Source of the DNA: Saccharopolyspora rhizosphaerae
GTDB taxonomy: Bacteria > Actinomycetota > Actinomycetes > Mycobacteriales > Pseudonocardiaceae
DNA: 64,000 bases
NCBI RefSeq assembly: GCF_003931915.1
Contig: NZ_RSAA01000006.1
Span: 167,255-231,254 of the forward strand
Direction of reading: 5' to 3'
Part shown: one piece after another, positions 32,513-41,643 of the stretch
Position numbering within the stretch: the first letter of the stretch is position 1
Layout of the letters: the number at the start of each line of letters is the position of its first letter
The notes under the pieces: generated by a model
Database searches by the model: none
Told to the model about the DNA's origin: nothing
Seen by the model: the letters and a program-made list of their open reading frames with translations, nothing else
Position numbers and translations under genes: made by a program

Positions 32513-34239
32513 TGGTCCTGTCCCCCTCCGGAATCCTGTCCGATCAGTTCTCCGACCCGCGTCAGCACGAGCGCCAGCGACGTCGCGCCCGGGTCCGGTG
32601 TCCCCACGCTGCGCTCGGCGAGCGGTCTGGCCCGCCCGGTCCGCGGGCGCAGTTCCGCGGTGGCGGCGGCCGCCTTGGTCGCCACCGCCGCCGCGCGCCG
32701 CCACGCCACGGCGCCCCCGCTGCCCTCGTCGACCGCGCCGCGGAGGTCTTCCGCGAACGGCACCAAGGCGTCGACCAGGGTCTTGTCACCGAGCTCGGCC
32801 CGGCCGAGCCGCTGCACCGAGGCGAGCGCGGCCTCAGCACCCGCGGCCAGGTCGGCAGCGGTGGCCGCGCGGTGGTCGGGCAGCAGGTCGCCGAAGGACC
32901 GCAACGCGGCTCCCCACAGCACGCCCGAGGTGCCGCCGGCCTTGGACGCCCACGCGTCACCGGCGGCGACCAGCACCGCCGACGGGCCCACGCCCTGCGC
33001 GGCGGCGGATTCGGCCGCCTCGACCGCAGCGACGCTGCCCCGGGTCATGCCTCGTCCGTGGTCGCCGTCGCCGGCGATCGCGTCGAGCCTGCCGAGCTCG
33101 TCCTCGTTGTCCCGCAACAGGTCCGCGACCGCGCGCAACGCGCCGACCACCTCGGCGGCGGTCGCCTGCCCCACCTGCGGGGCGACCACGACTTCCGGCT
33201 CGACCAAGACCGGGTCCTCGACCTCGACGTCCGATGTGGACGATTCGGTAGAACCCCTGCGGTAGGCGGGGGTGTCGGCGGGGGCGAGCCAGAGCCGTTC
33301 CAGCTCGTCGTCCAGCCAGGTCACGGTCAGCGAGCACCCGGCCATGTCCAGGCTGGTCACCAGCTCGCCCACCTCCGGTGCGACGACCTCGACACCGGCC
33401 TCGGCCAGCAGCCGCGACACCGTGCCCCACACCACGAAGAGCTCCTCGTACTTGGTGGCGCCCAGCCCGTTGAGGATCGCGGTCACCCGGCCGCTTTCGA
33501 CCGGTGCTTCCGCCAGCAGTCCGTCGACCAGCGTCTTCGCCAGCTCCGACGCCGAGGGCATCGGCGTCTCGGACACCCCGGGCTCGCCGTGGATGCCCAG
33601 CCCCAGACCCATCCGGCCCTCGGGGACCTCGAACAGCGGGTGGTCCTGACCGGGCAGGGTGCAGCCGTCGAAGGCGACACCGAGGCTGCGGGTGCGGGCG
33701 TTGGCGTGCTCGGCGACGCGCACCACCTCGTCGAAGTCGTAGCCCTCCTCGGCGGCCGCGGAAGCGACCTTGAAGACCACGAAATCGCCCACCACGCCGC
33801 GACGTTTGGCCTGCTCCTCGGCGGGCGCGCTGGCCACGTCGTCGGTGACGACCACGTTGTGCGCGCGGATGCCCTCGCGTTGCAGGCGTTCCACTGCCAG
33901 GCCGAAGTTCATGTTGTCGCCGGCGTAGTTGCCGAAGGAGAACACCACTCCCGCGCCCCGGTCGGCCGCGCGGGCCACCGAGTAGGCGTCGGCGGCGGAG
34001 GGCGAGGTGAAGATGTTGCCGATCACCGCACCGTCGGCGAAACCCGGGCCGACGACACCGCAGAACGCCGGGTAGTGCCCGGAGCCACCGCCGGTGACCA
34101 CGGCGACCTTGCCGGGACGGGCCGGGCGGGAGCGCACCACCCCGCCCGGCACGCGCCGGACGTGGTCGGGGTGCGCGGCCACGAACCCCGTGACCATGTC
34201 CTCGGTGAAAGTGGCCGGGTCGTCGTACAAACGCGTCAC
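32509..34239 (-). CDS. DhaK-DhaL fused ketose kinase (dihydroxyacetone/erythrulose kinase)
   Basis: This 576-residue ATP-dependent kinase has a DhaK domain at about 1-330 and a DhaL domain at about 370-565. The DhaK domain shows [20 protein letters not shown] and His217 in GLGIHGEPG, which forms a hemiaminal with the ketone. The DhaL domain shows [10 protein letters not shown] for Mg-ATP. The single-chain ATP form differs from the PTS-linked subunits. Members phosphorylate dihydroxyacetone or C4 ketoses such as D- or L-erythrulose. With an adjacent RpiB-type isomerase, an erythrulose kinase is the favoured reading. The GTG start lies one base from the FGGY kinase stop. Confidence 0.87.
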   Translation of the reverse strand: MTRLYDDPATFTEDMVTGFVAAHPDHVRRVPGGVVRSRPARPGKVAVVTGGGSGHYPAFCGVVGPGFADGAVIGNIFTSPSAADAYSVARAADRGAGVVFSFGNYAGDNMNFGLAVERLQREGIRAHNVVVTDDVASAPAEEQAKRRGVVGDFVVFKVASAAAEEGYDFDEVVRVAEHANARTRSLGVAFDGCTLPGQDHPLFEVPEGRMGLGLGIHGEPGVSETPMPSASELAKTLVDGLLAEAPVESGRVTAILNGLGATKYEELFVVWGTVSRLLAEAGVEVVAPEVGELVTSLDMAGCSLTVTWLDDELERLWLAPADTPAYRRGSTESSTSDVEVEDPVLVEPEVVVAPQVGQATAAEVVGALRAVADLLRDNEDELGRLDAIAGDGDHGRGMTRGSVAAVEAAESAAAQGVGPSAVLVAAGDAWASKAGGTSGVLWGAALRSFGDLLPDHRAATAADLAAGAEAALASVQRLGRAELGDKTLVDALVPFAEDLRGAVDEGSGGAVAWRRAAAVATKAAAATAELRPRTGRARPLAERSVGTPDPGATSLALVLTRVGELIGQDSGGGQDQ

Positions 34240-34240
34240 G

Positions 34241-35701
34241 TCAGGCCTCCTCGACGGGCGCCCAGTGCGGCCGGGCGCGTTCGATGGCGGTCAGGTAGTC
34301 GCGGTAGCCGCGGTCGTAGAACTCCACGTTCTTCGGATCGGGTCGCACCACGCGCCGGTCCGCGGCCCAGCGCTCGCGGTCGACGGGCTCGCCCAGCGAG
34401 TCCCACGCGGTCATCGCCGCGCCGCGCGCGCCGACGCCCTCCTCGTGCGGGACGTGCAGCGAACGGCCCAGCACGTCGGCGAAGATCTGGCTCCACGCTT
34501 GGGAACGCGCCCCGCCGCCGCAGGCCGCGACCTCGCCGCTGAGACCCGCGCTCTCCAGGTTGTGCCGCGCGGCGTAGGCGACGGCCTCGCACATCGAGCG
34601 CACCAGGTCGGCGGGCGTGGTCTCCAGCGACAGCCCGGTGAACTGCCCACGCGCCCGCGAGTCGACGAACGGCGCGCGCTCACCGGAGGACGACAGGAAC
34701 GACAGCGCCGACACACCGCCGGCGCCCGGCCGGCTCTGCGCGAGCAGGGACTCCAGCTGGTCGACGCTGGAGCCGGTCATCGCCAGCACCCAGTCGAGGT
34801 TCGCGGTGCCGACCATCGCCGGCATCACCCGCAGGTAGCGCTGCGGGAGCGGCGTGGCCAGCCACATCCCGGCGGGCTCGCCCTGCGGGTCGATGACGAC
34901 GTCGTCGCGCAGCACCTGGCACCCCAGGGTCGTGCCGATGACGAGGCTGCCGTCGCCGACCGCGCCGACGCCGGAGCCGAAGGCGCAGGCCGGCAGGTCG
35001 AACGGACCGGCCGAGACCGGCAAGCCCGACGGGAGCCCGAGGTCGGTCGCCGCGTCCGCGGAGAGCGCGAAGAGCTTGCCGACCGGGGTGGTTTCGGCCA
35101 GCAACCGGCGGTGCTCAGCGATGCCGCAGGCGCGCAGCGCCTCGGTGGAGTACTCGCGCGCGGGCACGTCCAGGAACGGCATCGAGGCGTCGGAGGCGTC
35201 CACGGTGATCTCACCGGTGAAGCGCTGCACGATCGCGTCCACGCAGTACCCGGCGACGGCCGCGCGCTCCAGGCGGTCGGGCTCGTGCTCGGCGAGGTGG
35301 GCCAGCAGCGGCCCGGCCGAGCCCGGGAACATGCCGGAGCCGGTGAGCCCGTGCACCTCCCGCTGCACGCCGTCGGTCTCCCACCGGCGCAGCACGTCGG
35401 CCGCGCGGGCGTCCAGCCACGAGATGGCCCGCCCGACGCTGCGCCCGCTCTCGTCGCGCAACCACAGCCCGTCGCCCTGCCCGGTGATGGCCAGCGCCTG
35501 GACGGGCTCGGTGGCCGCGGCCGCGACCTCGCGGACGACCTGGACGACCGAATCGACGACCTCGTCGAGGTCCTGCTCCACCAGGCCCGGCGCGGGCCGG
35601 TGCAGGGTGGAGCGCACGCTGCGGGTCAGCTTCGCCGTCCCGTCGCGGCCGAGCAGCGAGGCCTTGGTCACCGAGGTGCCGACGTCGACTCCGATGATCA
35701 T
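34241..35701 (-). CDS. FGGY-family polyol kinase, EryA (erythritol kinase)-like
   Basis: This 486-residue protein has the FGGY/actin-fold phosphate loop GVDVGTSVTKASL, then the ITGQGDGLWL and ISWLDARAA segments that resemble rhizobial and Brucella EryA. GTTLGCQ lies mid-protein and ACGGGARSQAW is the ATP-binding loop near the C-terminus. It should phosphorylate a linear polyol or ketose, and erythritol or another C4-C5 polyol is the best guess. Alternatives are xylulose or AI-2-type kinases. Its ATG overlaps the upstream dehydrogenase stop (ATGA). A polyol-permease-type transporter in the locus supports the polyol reading. Confidence 0.85.
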   Translation of the reverse strand: MIIGVDVGTSVTKASLLGRDGTAKLTRSVRSTLHRPAPGLVEQDLDEVVDSVVQVVREVAAAATEPVQALAITGQGDGLWLRDESGRSVGRAISWLDARAADVLRRWETDGVQREVHGLTGSGMFPGSAGPLLAHLAEHEPDRLERAAVAGYCVDAIVQRFTGEITVDASDASMPFLDVPAREYSTEALRACGIAEHRRLLAETTPVGKLFALSADAATDLGLPSGLPVSAGPFDLPACAFGSGVGAVGDGSLVIGTTLGCQVLRDDVVIDPQGEPAGMWLATPLPQRYLRVMPAMVGTANLDWVLAMTGSSVDQLESLLAQSRPGAGGVSALSFLSSSGERAPFVDSRARGQFTGLSLETTPADLVRSMCEAVAYAARHNLESAGLSGEVAACGGGARSQAWSQIFADVLGRSLHVPHEEGVGARGAAMTAWDSLGEPVDRERWAADRRVVRPDPKNVEFYDRGYRDYLTAIERARPHWAPVEEA

Positions 35702-36753
35702 GGCTGCAGGTCCTCGAACTGGGCCAGCACGTCCGGGTTGGCCACGAAGCGGGGCCGGCGTCCGTCGAGGAAGCGCGCGACCTCACCGGCCACGATCTCG
35801 GCGGCCCGGTGCGCGGTCTGCCTGGTCGCACCGGCCAGGTGCGGCGTGGTGATCACGTTCGGCGCGTCGAACAGCGGCCAGTCGCGGGGCGGCGGCTCGA
35901 TGTCGTAGACGTCAACGGCCAGCGCGCCGAGCTTGCCGGCCCGCAGCAGGTCGGGCAGCGGCGCGTAGTCCAGCAGGCCGCCGCGAGCGGAGTTGACCAG
36001 CACCGCGCCTTTGGGCAGCAGCTTGAGGTTGTCGGCGTTGAGCAGGTGCTGGGTCTCCGGGGTCAGCCGGGCGTGCAGGCTGACCACCGAGCTGCGCCGC
36101 AGCAGGTCCTCCAGCTCGACGAGCTCCACGCCCTCGTCGGCGACGTCGGCCGCGCTCACGAACGGGTCCGCGACCAGCACCTTCGCACCGAAGGCGCGCA
36201 ACACGCGGGCCACGATGCGCCCGATCGCGCCGTAGCCGACGAGCCCGGCGGTGGAGCCTTCGAGCTCGATGCCGGCGTTCTCGTAGGCGTAGTAGTCACC
36301 GCGCCAGTTGCCGTCCTTGAGCTCGGCGTCCGAACCGGGGATCCGGCGCAGCGCGGCGAGCATCAGGCCCACCGCGAACTCCGCGGCGGCAGCGGCGTTG
36401 CGACCGGGGGCGTAGCTGACGATGACGCCGTTGTCGGTGGCCGCCTGGAGGTCGACGTTGACCGGGCCGCCCCGGCAGACGCCGACGAACTTGAGGTTCT
36501 CGGCGGCGTTGAGGACGTCGCCGGTGAACGGTGCCATCTGGGTGGCGACGATCTCGTGTGCGCCGAGCGCGTCGAGCAGCCGCTGCTCCGTACCGCTGGC
36601 CTCCTGCACGTTGCCGACCGGGCCGAACGGCTCCACCGGCCACGGCAGCTTCAGCGTGTCGAAGTGCAGGTCGCGCTCGGTGGCGCGGCGCAGTGCGTCG
36701 ACGAACACCTCGGGGTGCACGAAGTGGTCGCCGGCGGCCAGAACGTTGGTCAT
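35698..36753 (-). CDS. D-isomer-specific 2-hydroxyacid dehydrogenase
   Basis: This 351-residue NAD-dependent enzyme has the Rossmann motif GYGAIGRIVARVLRAFG and the catalytic Arg in VNSARGG. The Glu lies in VYDIEPPP and the His in TTPHLAG. The family includes phosphoglycerate and 4-phosphoerythronate dehydrogenases. In this operon it could oxidise a phosphorylated sugar acid before decarboxylation by the class II aldolase-like protein, or reduce a keto acid. It is clearly catabolic in context, not serine synthesis. ATG 36753 follows GGGAG with eight-base spacing. It overlaps the kinase gene by four bases and is 34 bp from the HAD gene. Confidence 0.88.
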   Translation of the reverse strand: MTNVLAAGDHFVHPEVFVDALRRATERDLHFDTLKLPWPVEPFGPVGNVQEASGTEQRLLDALGAHEIVATQMAPFTGDVLNAAENLKFVGVCRGGPVNVDLQAATDNGVIVSYAPGRNAAAAAEFAVGLMLAALRRIPGSDAELKDGNWRGDYYAYENAGIELEGSTAGLVGYGAIGRIVARVLRAFGAKVLVADPFVSAADVADEGVELVELEDLLRRSSVVSLHARLTPETQHLLNADNLKLLPKGAVLVNSARGGLLDYAPLPDLLRAGKLGALAVDVYDIEPPPRDWPLFDAPNVITTPHLAGATRQTAHRAAEIVAGEVARFLDGRRPRFVANPDVLAQFEDLQP

Positions 36754-36787
36754 CTCCTGGACTCCCTTGTCGCGAGGTGCGTGCGGC

Positions 36788-37480
36788 TCAGCGTGCCTGC
36801 GGCAGCGACCCCACCAGGCGCAGCCGCACGTCGTCGAGGTCGGTGGCGATGTGGGTGGCTCCGGCGAGCGCGTCCTCGGCCGGCGGGTAGTCCCCGTTCG
36901 GGATCGCCACCACCGTCATGCCCGCGCGGGCGGCCGCGCGCAACCCGTTGCTGGAGTCCTCGACGGCCAGGCAGTCCGCCGGTTCGTGGCCGAGCTTGTC
37001 GGCCGCGGCCAGGTAGACGTCGGGGCTGGGCTTGCCGCGCGGCACTTCGGCGCTGGACACGGTCGCGGAGAAGTGCGGGGTCAGCGCGTGCCGGTCGAGG
37101 ACGGCGTCGATGAGGCGTCGCGGTGCCGAGGAGGCCAGCGCGATGGGTGCGCGGGCGGCGACGTCGGTGACCATCTTCTCCGCGCCGGGCAGGAGCTCGA
37201 TCTCACCGCCGTCGAGCGCGGCGATCATGTCGTCGACCACGATGCGCTCGGTCTCGGCGGCGGACTCGGTCGCCTGGCTGAACTCGGCGAGGAACGCAGC
37301 CCACTCCGGTGCGCTCATGCCCTGGACCTGCCGGGTCTCCTGCCCGGTCCAGGTGCGGCCGCGAGCCGCGGCGAAGCGGGACCACATCCGCTCCCACAGG
37401 TGCTCGCTCTCGACCAGGACGCCATCCATGTCGAACACGACCGCGCGATGAGCGCCGTTCGGTCGATCCGGCTGGGTCAT
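36788..37480 (-). CDS. HAD-family sugar-phosphate phosphatase or phosphomutase
   Basis: This 230-residue HAD subfamily IA protein has the nucleophile motif FDMDGVLVESE, motif II in LASSAPRR, the lysine in RGKPSPDVYL and motif IV in AVEDSSNGLRAA. Such proteins are beta-phosphoglucomutase-like phosphatases acting on small phosphorylated sugars. Here it may recycle a dead-end sugar phosphate or act in the pathway. It is the first gene of the operon; GGAGG precedes the ATG. The TTAAC-N10-TTAAC element lies 34-58 bp upstream. Confidence 0.87.
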   Translation of the reverse strand: MTQPDRPNGAHRAVVFDMDGVLVESEHLWERMWSRFAAARGRTWTGQETRQVQGMSAPEWAAFLAEFSQATESAAETERIVVDDMIAALDGGEIELLPGAEKMVTDVAARAPIALASSAPRRLIDAVLDRHALTPHFSATVSSAEVPRGKPSPDVYLAAADKLGHEPADCLAVEDSSNGLRAAARAGMTVVAIPNGDYPPAEDALAGATHIATDLDDVRLRLVGSLPQAR

Positions 37481-37513
37481 ACGTACCTCCCGCCAATCAC
37501 TGGTGGCATCAAA

Positions 37514-37538
37514 TTAACAGTCAAACCGTTAACTGTCA
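37514..37538. promoter_or_regulatory. TTAAC-N10-TTAAC direct repeat, candidate DeoR operator (site 1)
   Basis: TTAACAGTCA (37514-37523) repeats as TTAACTGTCA (37529-37538), 15 bp from start to start. It lies between the divergent HAD-first operon and the DeoR gene. The block is AT-rich and overlaps where promoters should sit. The same spacing recurs upstream of the permease (38535-38559). Confidence 0.65.
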
Positions 37539-37602
37539 CTACCCCAGTGATACTTCGGCAGGCCTGCGCCGGACGACGCGCTCGGCGAGGCAAGATGAGC
37601 GC

Positions 37603-38391
37603 ATGGCGTCCGCACCGAAGAAGCAGTCACCGCGCCTCCAACGGCAGCAGAAGATCGTCGACCACGTGCTCGCGCAGGGGTTCGCGAGCGCCGCGGAGCT
37701 GTCCCAGCTGACCGGGGTCAGCCTGATGACAGTGCACCGCGACCTCGACGACCTGGCGACGCGAGGACTGCTGCGCAAGTACCACGGCGGGGTCTCGGCG
37801 CAGCCGTCGACGGTGTTCGAGTCCAGTTCGGACTTCCGGCTGCACACCCACACCGCGGAGAAGGAGGCGCTGGCCGCCGAAGCCCTGCGGTTCATCACAC
37901 CGGGCACGTCGGTGATGCTCGACGACTCCACCACGGCGCTCGCGCTGGCCAGACTGCTCCCGGACGTCGGCCCGCTCACCGTGGTCAGCAACTACCGGCA
38001 GGTGCAGGAGGCGCTGCGCGACGTGCCCGACATCCGGCTGATCGGCCTGGGCGGCGAGTACTCGCGGACGCACGACTCCTACCTGGGACTGCCGTGCCAG
38101 GAGATGATCTCGACCTTCTCGGTGGACCTCGTCTTCCTGTCCACATCGGCCATGAACGCCCGCCTCACCTACCACCAGGAGCAGGAGATCGTCCTGGTCA
38201 AGCGGGCGATGATGAGCAGCGCCACCACGAAGGTGCTGATGATGGACGCCAGCAAGGTGGCCCGCTCGGCGCTGCACCAGCTGGCCCCGGTCAGCGCCTT
38301 CGACCACGTCCTGCTCGCCGGGAAGCTCGACGACGCCCTGGTCGAGGAGATGCGCGAGCAGACCGAGGTGCGCCTGGCGCCGGTGGGCTGA
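37603..38391 (+). CDS. DeoR family sugar-catabolism repressor
   Basis: This 262-residue protein has an N-terminal DeoR helix-turn-helix at about 10-65 (RQQKIVDHVLAQGFASAAELSQ, TVHRDLDDLATRGLLRKYHGG) and the C-terminal DeoRC sensor domain with VMLDDSTT and VSNYRQV. DeoR proteins bind phosphorylated sugars as inducers, which fits a kinase-led pathway. It is divergent from the six-gene operon and followed, after 244 bp, by the polyol permease gene. Matching TTAAC repeats at both promoters suggest that it controls both. ATG 37603 is used, with GCGAGG upstream. Confidence 0.9.
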   Translation: MASAPKKQSPRLQRQQKIVDHVLAQGFASAAELSQLTGVSLMTVHRDLDDLATRGLLRKYHGGVSAQPSTVFESSSDFRLHTHTAEKEALAAEALRFITPGTSVMLDDSTTALALARLLPDVGPLTVVSNYRQVQEALRDVPDIRLIGLGGEYSRTHDSYLGLPCQEMISTFSVDLVFLSTSAMNARLTYHQEQEIVLVKRAMMSSATTKVLMMDASKVARSALHQLAPVSAFDHVLLAGKLDDALVEEMREQTEVRLAPVG

Positions 38392-38534
38392 TCAGGGCGA
38401 GCAGTGCTCCCACCCCACCCCGTCGTGGAGCGCGCACCCGCCGTGCCGCTGTGTGGGACGCCGCGTGCGGTGTCCGCGGAGCCGCTCCGGTCCTGCCACC
38501 CGCATCGCCGAGCGAAAGGATCCTCGAAGTCGTT

Positions 38535-38559
38535 TTAACATCTTGTGCGTTAACTTCAA
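38535..38559 (+). promoter_or_regulatory. TTAAC-N10-TTAAC direct repeat, candidate DeoR operator (site 2)
   Basis: TTAACATCTT (38535-38544) and TTAACTTCAA (38550-38559) have the same 15-bp period as the site at 37514-37538. They share the CG just before the second TTAACT. The site lies about 77 bp upstream of the polyol permease start, in the 244-bp gap after the repressor gene. Confidence 0.6.
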
Positions 38560-38635
38560 CAGGGTGCATGATGGCCGACATTCGTTGGCTCGGTGCGCGG
38601 GAGCGCACCGGAACATCCGACCTGTGGAGACAGTG

Positions 38636-39988
38636 ATGTCCCAAACGTCCGCAGCCGAGTCCCCTGGACCGGCCGGCTTCCTCGACCGCATCGGGATCCC
38701 GCGGCAGCTCTTCTGGGGCTTCGTCGCCGTCCTGATCTTCATGATCGGCGACGGCGTGGAAACCACGTTCCTGTCCGACTACCTGCAGCGACCCGAGGGC
38801 GGGGCGCTGCCGGGGGCGGTCGCCTCGTTCGCCACGGTCACCCTCTACGGCGTCGCGGCCATGATCGCGGCGTGGTTCTCCGGAACGCTCTCGGCGATCT
38901 GGGGTCCGCGCCGGGTGATGTGGCTGGGCGGCGCCTGGTGGGTCGGCTTCGAGTGCGTGTTCCTGTTCGCGGCACTGCCCTCGCACAACGCGGTCTTCAT
39001 CGTGGCCACCTACGGCATCCGCGGCCTGGCGTACCCGCTGTTCGCGTTCTCGTTCCTGGCCTGGGCGCAGGTGGCCAGCCCCACCAAGATGCGCGGTTCG
39101 GTGGCCGGCTGGTTCTGGTTCGCCTTCACCGGCGGGCTGCCCACGCTGGGTGCTGCGGTCGCAGCGGTGTCGATGGGCGTGCTCGGCCTGGACGACTACG
39201 AAACCCTGGTGCTGTCGCTGGTCGTGGTGACCACCGGTGTCCTGATCGGTTCCTTCGCGGTGCGCGAGGAGCACGGGCTCAAGCCGATCGCCGACGAGAC
39301 GGTGGAGAACCCGCGCAGCCTCAAACGCCTGGCCGAGGGCGTGGACATCCTCTGGCGGGACCGGCGAGTGCTGGCCGGTGGTCTGATCCGCATCGTCAAC
39401 ACCGCGCCGCAGTACGGGTTCTTCGCCATGTTCCCGTTCACCTTCGGGCCCGCGGCTCCGGACGGCGGCTTCCTGACCGCGGCGCAGGTCGCGTCGCTGG
39501 CCTCCATCGCCTACGGCGCGAACATCGTGGCGAACCTGTTCTTCGGCGTCTTCGGCGACCGGTTCGGCTGGCGCCGCACGGTGACCTGGTTCGGCTGCGT
39601 GGGCTGCGCGATCGCCACGCCGCTCTGGTACTTCAGTTCGATGGCCTCGCAGAGCTTCGCCGTCGCGGCGACGTTCGGCGTGGTCTACGGCCTGGTGCTG
39701 GCCGGTTTCGTGCCGCTGTCGGCCCTGATGCCGTCGATGGTCGCCGCCAAGGACAAGGGTTCGGCGCTGGCGGTGCTGAACTTCGGCGCCGGTGGCGCGG
39801 CGTTCGTCGGACCGGTCGTGGTCACGGTGCTGTACCCGCTGGTCGGTGGCGGTGGCGCGACGATCGTGTTCTGCCTGATGTACCTGGGCGTGGGCCTGCT
39901 GTCGCTGCGAATGAAGGACGACAGCGACCCGGGCGAGCACCGCGCCTCGCGCACCGGTGCTCCGGCCGCCGCCGGAGCGTCGGCCTAG
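38636..39988 (+). CDS. MFS transporter, polyol permease family (RbtT/DalT-like)
   Basis: This 450-residue membrane protein has twelve predicted helices. The order of motifs follows the ribitol and arabinitol permeases: QLFWGFVAVLIFMIGDGVET, TLYGVAAMIAAWFSG, IWGPRRVMWLGG, YGIRGLAYPLFAFSFLAW, then GWFWF. Proteins of this small MFS family import linear polyols with protons. It is preceded by the second TTAAC element and lies beside the DeoR repressor, so it is the likely uptake system for the polyol cluster. Its TAG stop overlaps the stop of the convergent PIG-L gene within one CTAG. Confidence 0.87.
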   Translation: MSQTSAAESPGPAGFLDRIGIPRQLFWGFVAVLIFMIGDGVETTFLSDYLQRPEGGALPGAVASFATVTLYGVAAMIAAWFSGTLSAIWGPRRVMWLGGAWWVGFECVFLFAALPSHNAVFIVATYGIRGLAYPLFAFSFLAWAQVASPTKMRGSVAGWFWFAFTGGLPTLGAAVAAVSMGVLGLDDYETLVLSLVVVTTGVLIGSFAVREEHGLKPIADETVENPRSLKRLAEGVDILWRDRRVLAGGLIRIVNTAPQYGFFAMFPFTFGPAAPDGGFLTAAQVASLASIAYGANIVANLFFGVFGDRFGWRRTVTWFGCVGCAIATPLWYFSSMASQSFAVAATFGVVYGLVLAGFVPLSALMPSMVAAKDKGSALAVLNFGAGGAAFVGPVVVTVLYPLVGGGGATIVFCLMYLGVGLLSLRMKDDSDPGEHRASRTGAPAAAGASA

Positions 39989-41643
39989 GGCACTGGGAAA
40001 GTCCTGATCAGGCCGTCGCCCGTCAGGGCGGCGGCCTGATCTCCGTCCGGGGACAGCGCGGGCCGGCCCTCGACCGGCCCTAGCACCGCCCTCGCTCCCG
40101 GCCGGTGGACCTCGAGGAGGCCGTCGGCGTTGCGGAAGGCCAGCACCGGTCCCGGGGCGATCGCCGGATCGGTGATCGCGTCAGCGTCGAGGGTGCGCAC
40201 TCGCTTCCAGCCCGCCTCCTCGGCCAGCACGACCACCTCTCCGGTGGCGTTCCGAAAAGCGACGTGTCCGCCGGCCGCGGCGATGCCGCCGACCGGGTGC
40301 TCGTCCGAGGGCACGAGTTCGCCGCAGCCCGGCTCGGTGAGCCGCCAGTGCAGCATCCCCGCCCGCGAGGCCGCGAGCACGTGGGCCTCACCGGCCGAGG
40401 TGACCACTGTGGACACCTCGTCGCCGATGTCGGTCCCGCCGAGCCGGCACCAGCCCCGGCCGTCGCGGACGCTCACACCACCGCCCGCGTCCCGGACCGC
40501 GACCACCACGCGTCCGCGCACCGACGCGGCCGACGGAGGCCCGAGGTCGACGCCCGGGTGCCGCGGCGGTGGAGCACCCAGCGGGAACCACGGCCGGTCG
40601 TGCTCCTTCAGCCACACCGCGCCGGTTTCGCGGTCCTGGACCACCATTCGGCCGGGATCGACGAACGCCACCGAACCCTCGCGCGGCGTGAAGCCAGGTG
40701 TGTCCACAACGGACTCCTCCCCCGGTTCCGCGAGCACCAACCGCTTTCCGCGCACGTGCGCGTGACGACCGGTCGTCACCCACCTCGTCCCCCACGGGCG
40801 CCGCAGCCGCATCGCGGAAAGCCAGGCGGCGTAGGGTTCGCCAAGGCCGACCAGCGGGTCGTGCGCGGCGTAGCGGGCGAAGACGGCGCGCTTGTCCGCC
40901 ACGACCCGCTGCGGGAGGTTCGGCGGCGCGTCGGCGGTGTTGTAGTCGCGGTAGTGCAGCAGCGGCACGACGGTGCCGCGCAGCGCGGCTTCGGCGAACC
41001 GAGCGGTGGCGAGGTGGTCCGGGTGGTCGTGCGCTCCGCCCCAGTGCTGCTGGTAGCGCGGGTCGGGACGCGGGTCCTGGGTGCGGACCAGCGTCGGGGC
41101 GAACTCCTCGCGGACCCGGACCAGCGCAGCGATCACCGACGTGCGGTCGTGGCTGCTCGCGGGCGCGACCGACCCGGTCGCGAGCACGGTCCGCACGCGG
41201 TGCGCGGGGTCGCGCCACAGCCTGCTCAGCGCGTGCCGGGAGGCCGGGTCGTTGTCGTCGGGCAGACCGAGGAACACCAGGCTCACGCCCGGACGCCGCC
41301 GGAGCTGCTGGACCTCGGCCCACCGACCGCCCGGCAGCGCCAGCGCCGTCCGGCTCCACTCGTCGGCGACGCCGGCCATCGCGGCGAACGCGGCGCGCGC
41401 ACCGGCCTGGCGGTCGGCCGCGTAGCCGGCGGGTGGCTGCACGTCGCTCTCGCCCGCCGTGAGGAACACCGTCGCGACGCGGGCGCCCGAGCGGATCGCC
41501 AGCGGCACGTCCGGGCTCATGAACAGCATGTCGTCGTCCGGGTGGGCGACGAGCTGCAAGTGCGACGGCCTCGGCGACGCGGAAGTCGTTCCCGAGCCGA
41601 TCAGGAGCACCGCGACCGCGACCAGCACCGCCGCGGCCCTCAC
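39985..41643 (-). CDS. secreted PIG-L/LmbE-family deacetylase with beta-propeller-like C-terminus
   Basis: This 552-residue protein starts with a Sec signal or anchor helix (residues 2-18, then TTSASP). The PIG-L domain (about 27-270) has the zinc motif HPDDD at 34-38 and a downstream GGAHDHPDH segment. The last half, about 250 residues, contains repeated short strands with W and DG motifs, suggesting a beta-propeller or carbohydrate-binding module. PIG-L enzymes remove acetyl groups from N-acetylglucosamine conjugates. Outside the membrane it could deacetylate the sugar attached by the upstream GtrA/YfhO-type protein, with which it overlaps by GTGA. The target is unknown. Confidence 0.83.
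   Translation of the reverse strand: MRAAAVLVAVAVLLIGSGTTSASPRPSHLQLVAHPDDDMLFMSPDVPLAIRSGARVATVFLTAGESDVQPPAGYAADRQAGARAAFAAMAGVADEWSRTALALPGGRWAEVQQLRRRPGVSLVFLGLPDDNDPASRHALSRLWRDPAHRVRTVLATGSVAPASSHDRTSVIAALVRVREEFAPTLVRTQDPRPDPRYQQHWGGAHDHPDHLATARFAEAALRGTVVPLLHYRDYNTADAPPNLPQRVVADKRAVFARYAAHDPLVGLGEPYAAWLSAMRLRRPWGTRWVTTGRHAHVRGKRLVLAEPGEESVVDTPGFTPREGSVAFVDPGRMVVQDRETGAVWLKEHDRPWFPLGAPPPRHPGVDLGPPSAASVRGRVVVAVRDAGGGVSVRDGRGWCRLGGTDIGDEVSTVVTSAGEAHVLAASRAGMLHWRLTEPGCGELVPSDEHPVGGIAAAGGHVAFRNATGEVVVLAEEAGWKRVRTLDADAITDPAIAPGPVLAFRNADGLLEVHRPGARAVLGPVEGRPALSPDGDQAAALTGDGLIRTFPVP

Noticed and set aside
35698-36753. Serine-pathway phosphoglycerate dehydrogenase
   Set aside because: The protein lacks the C-terminal ACT/ASB regions of actinobacterial SerA and sits inside a kinase/aldolase catabolic operon.
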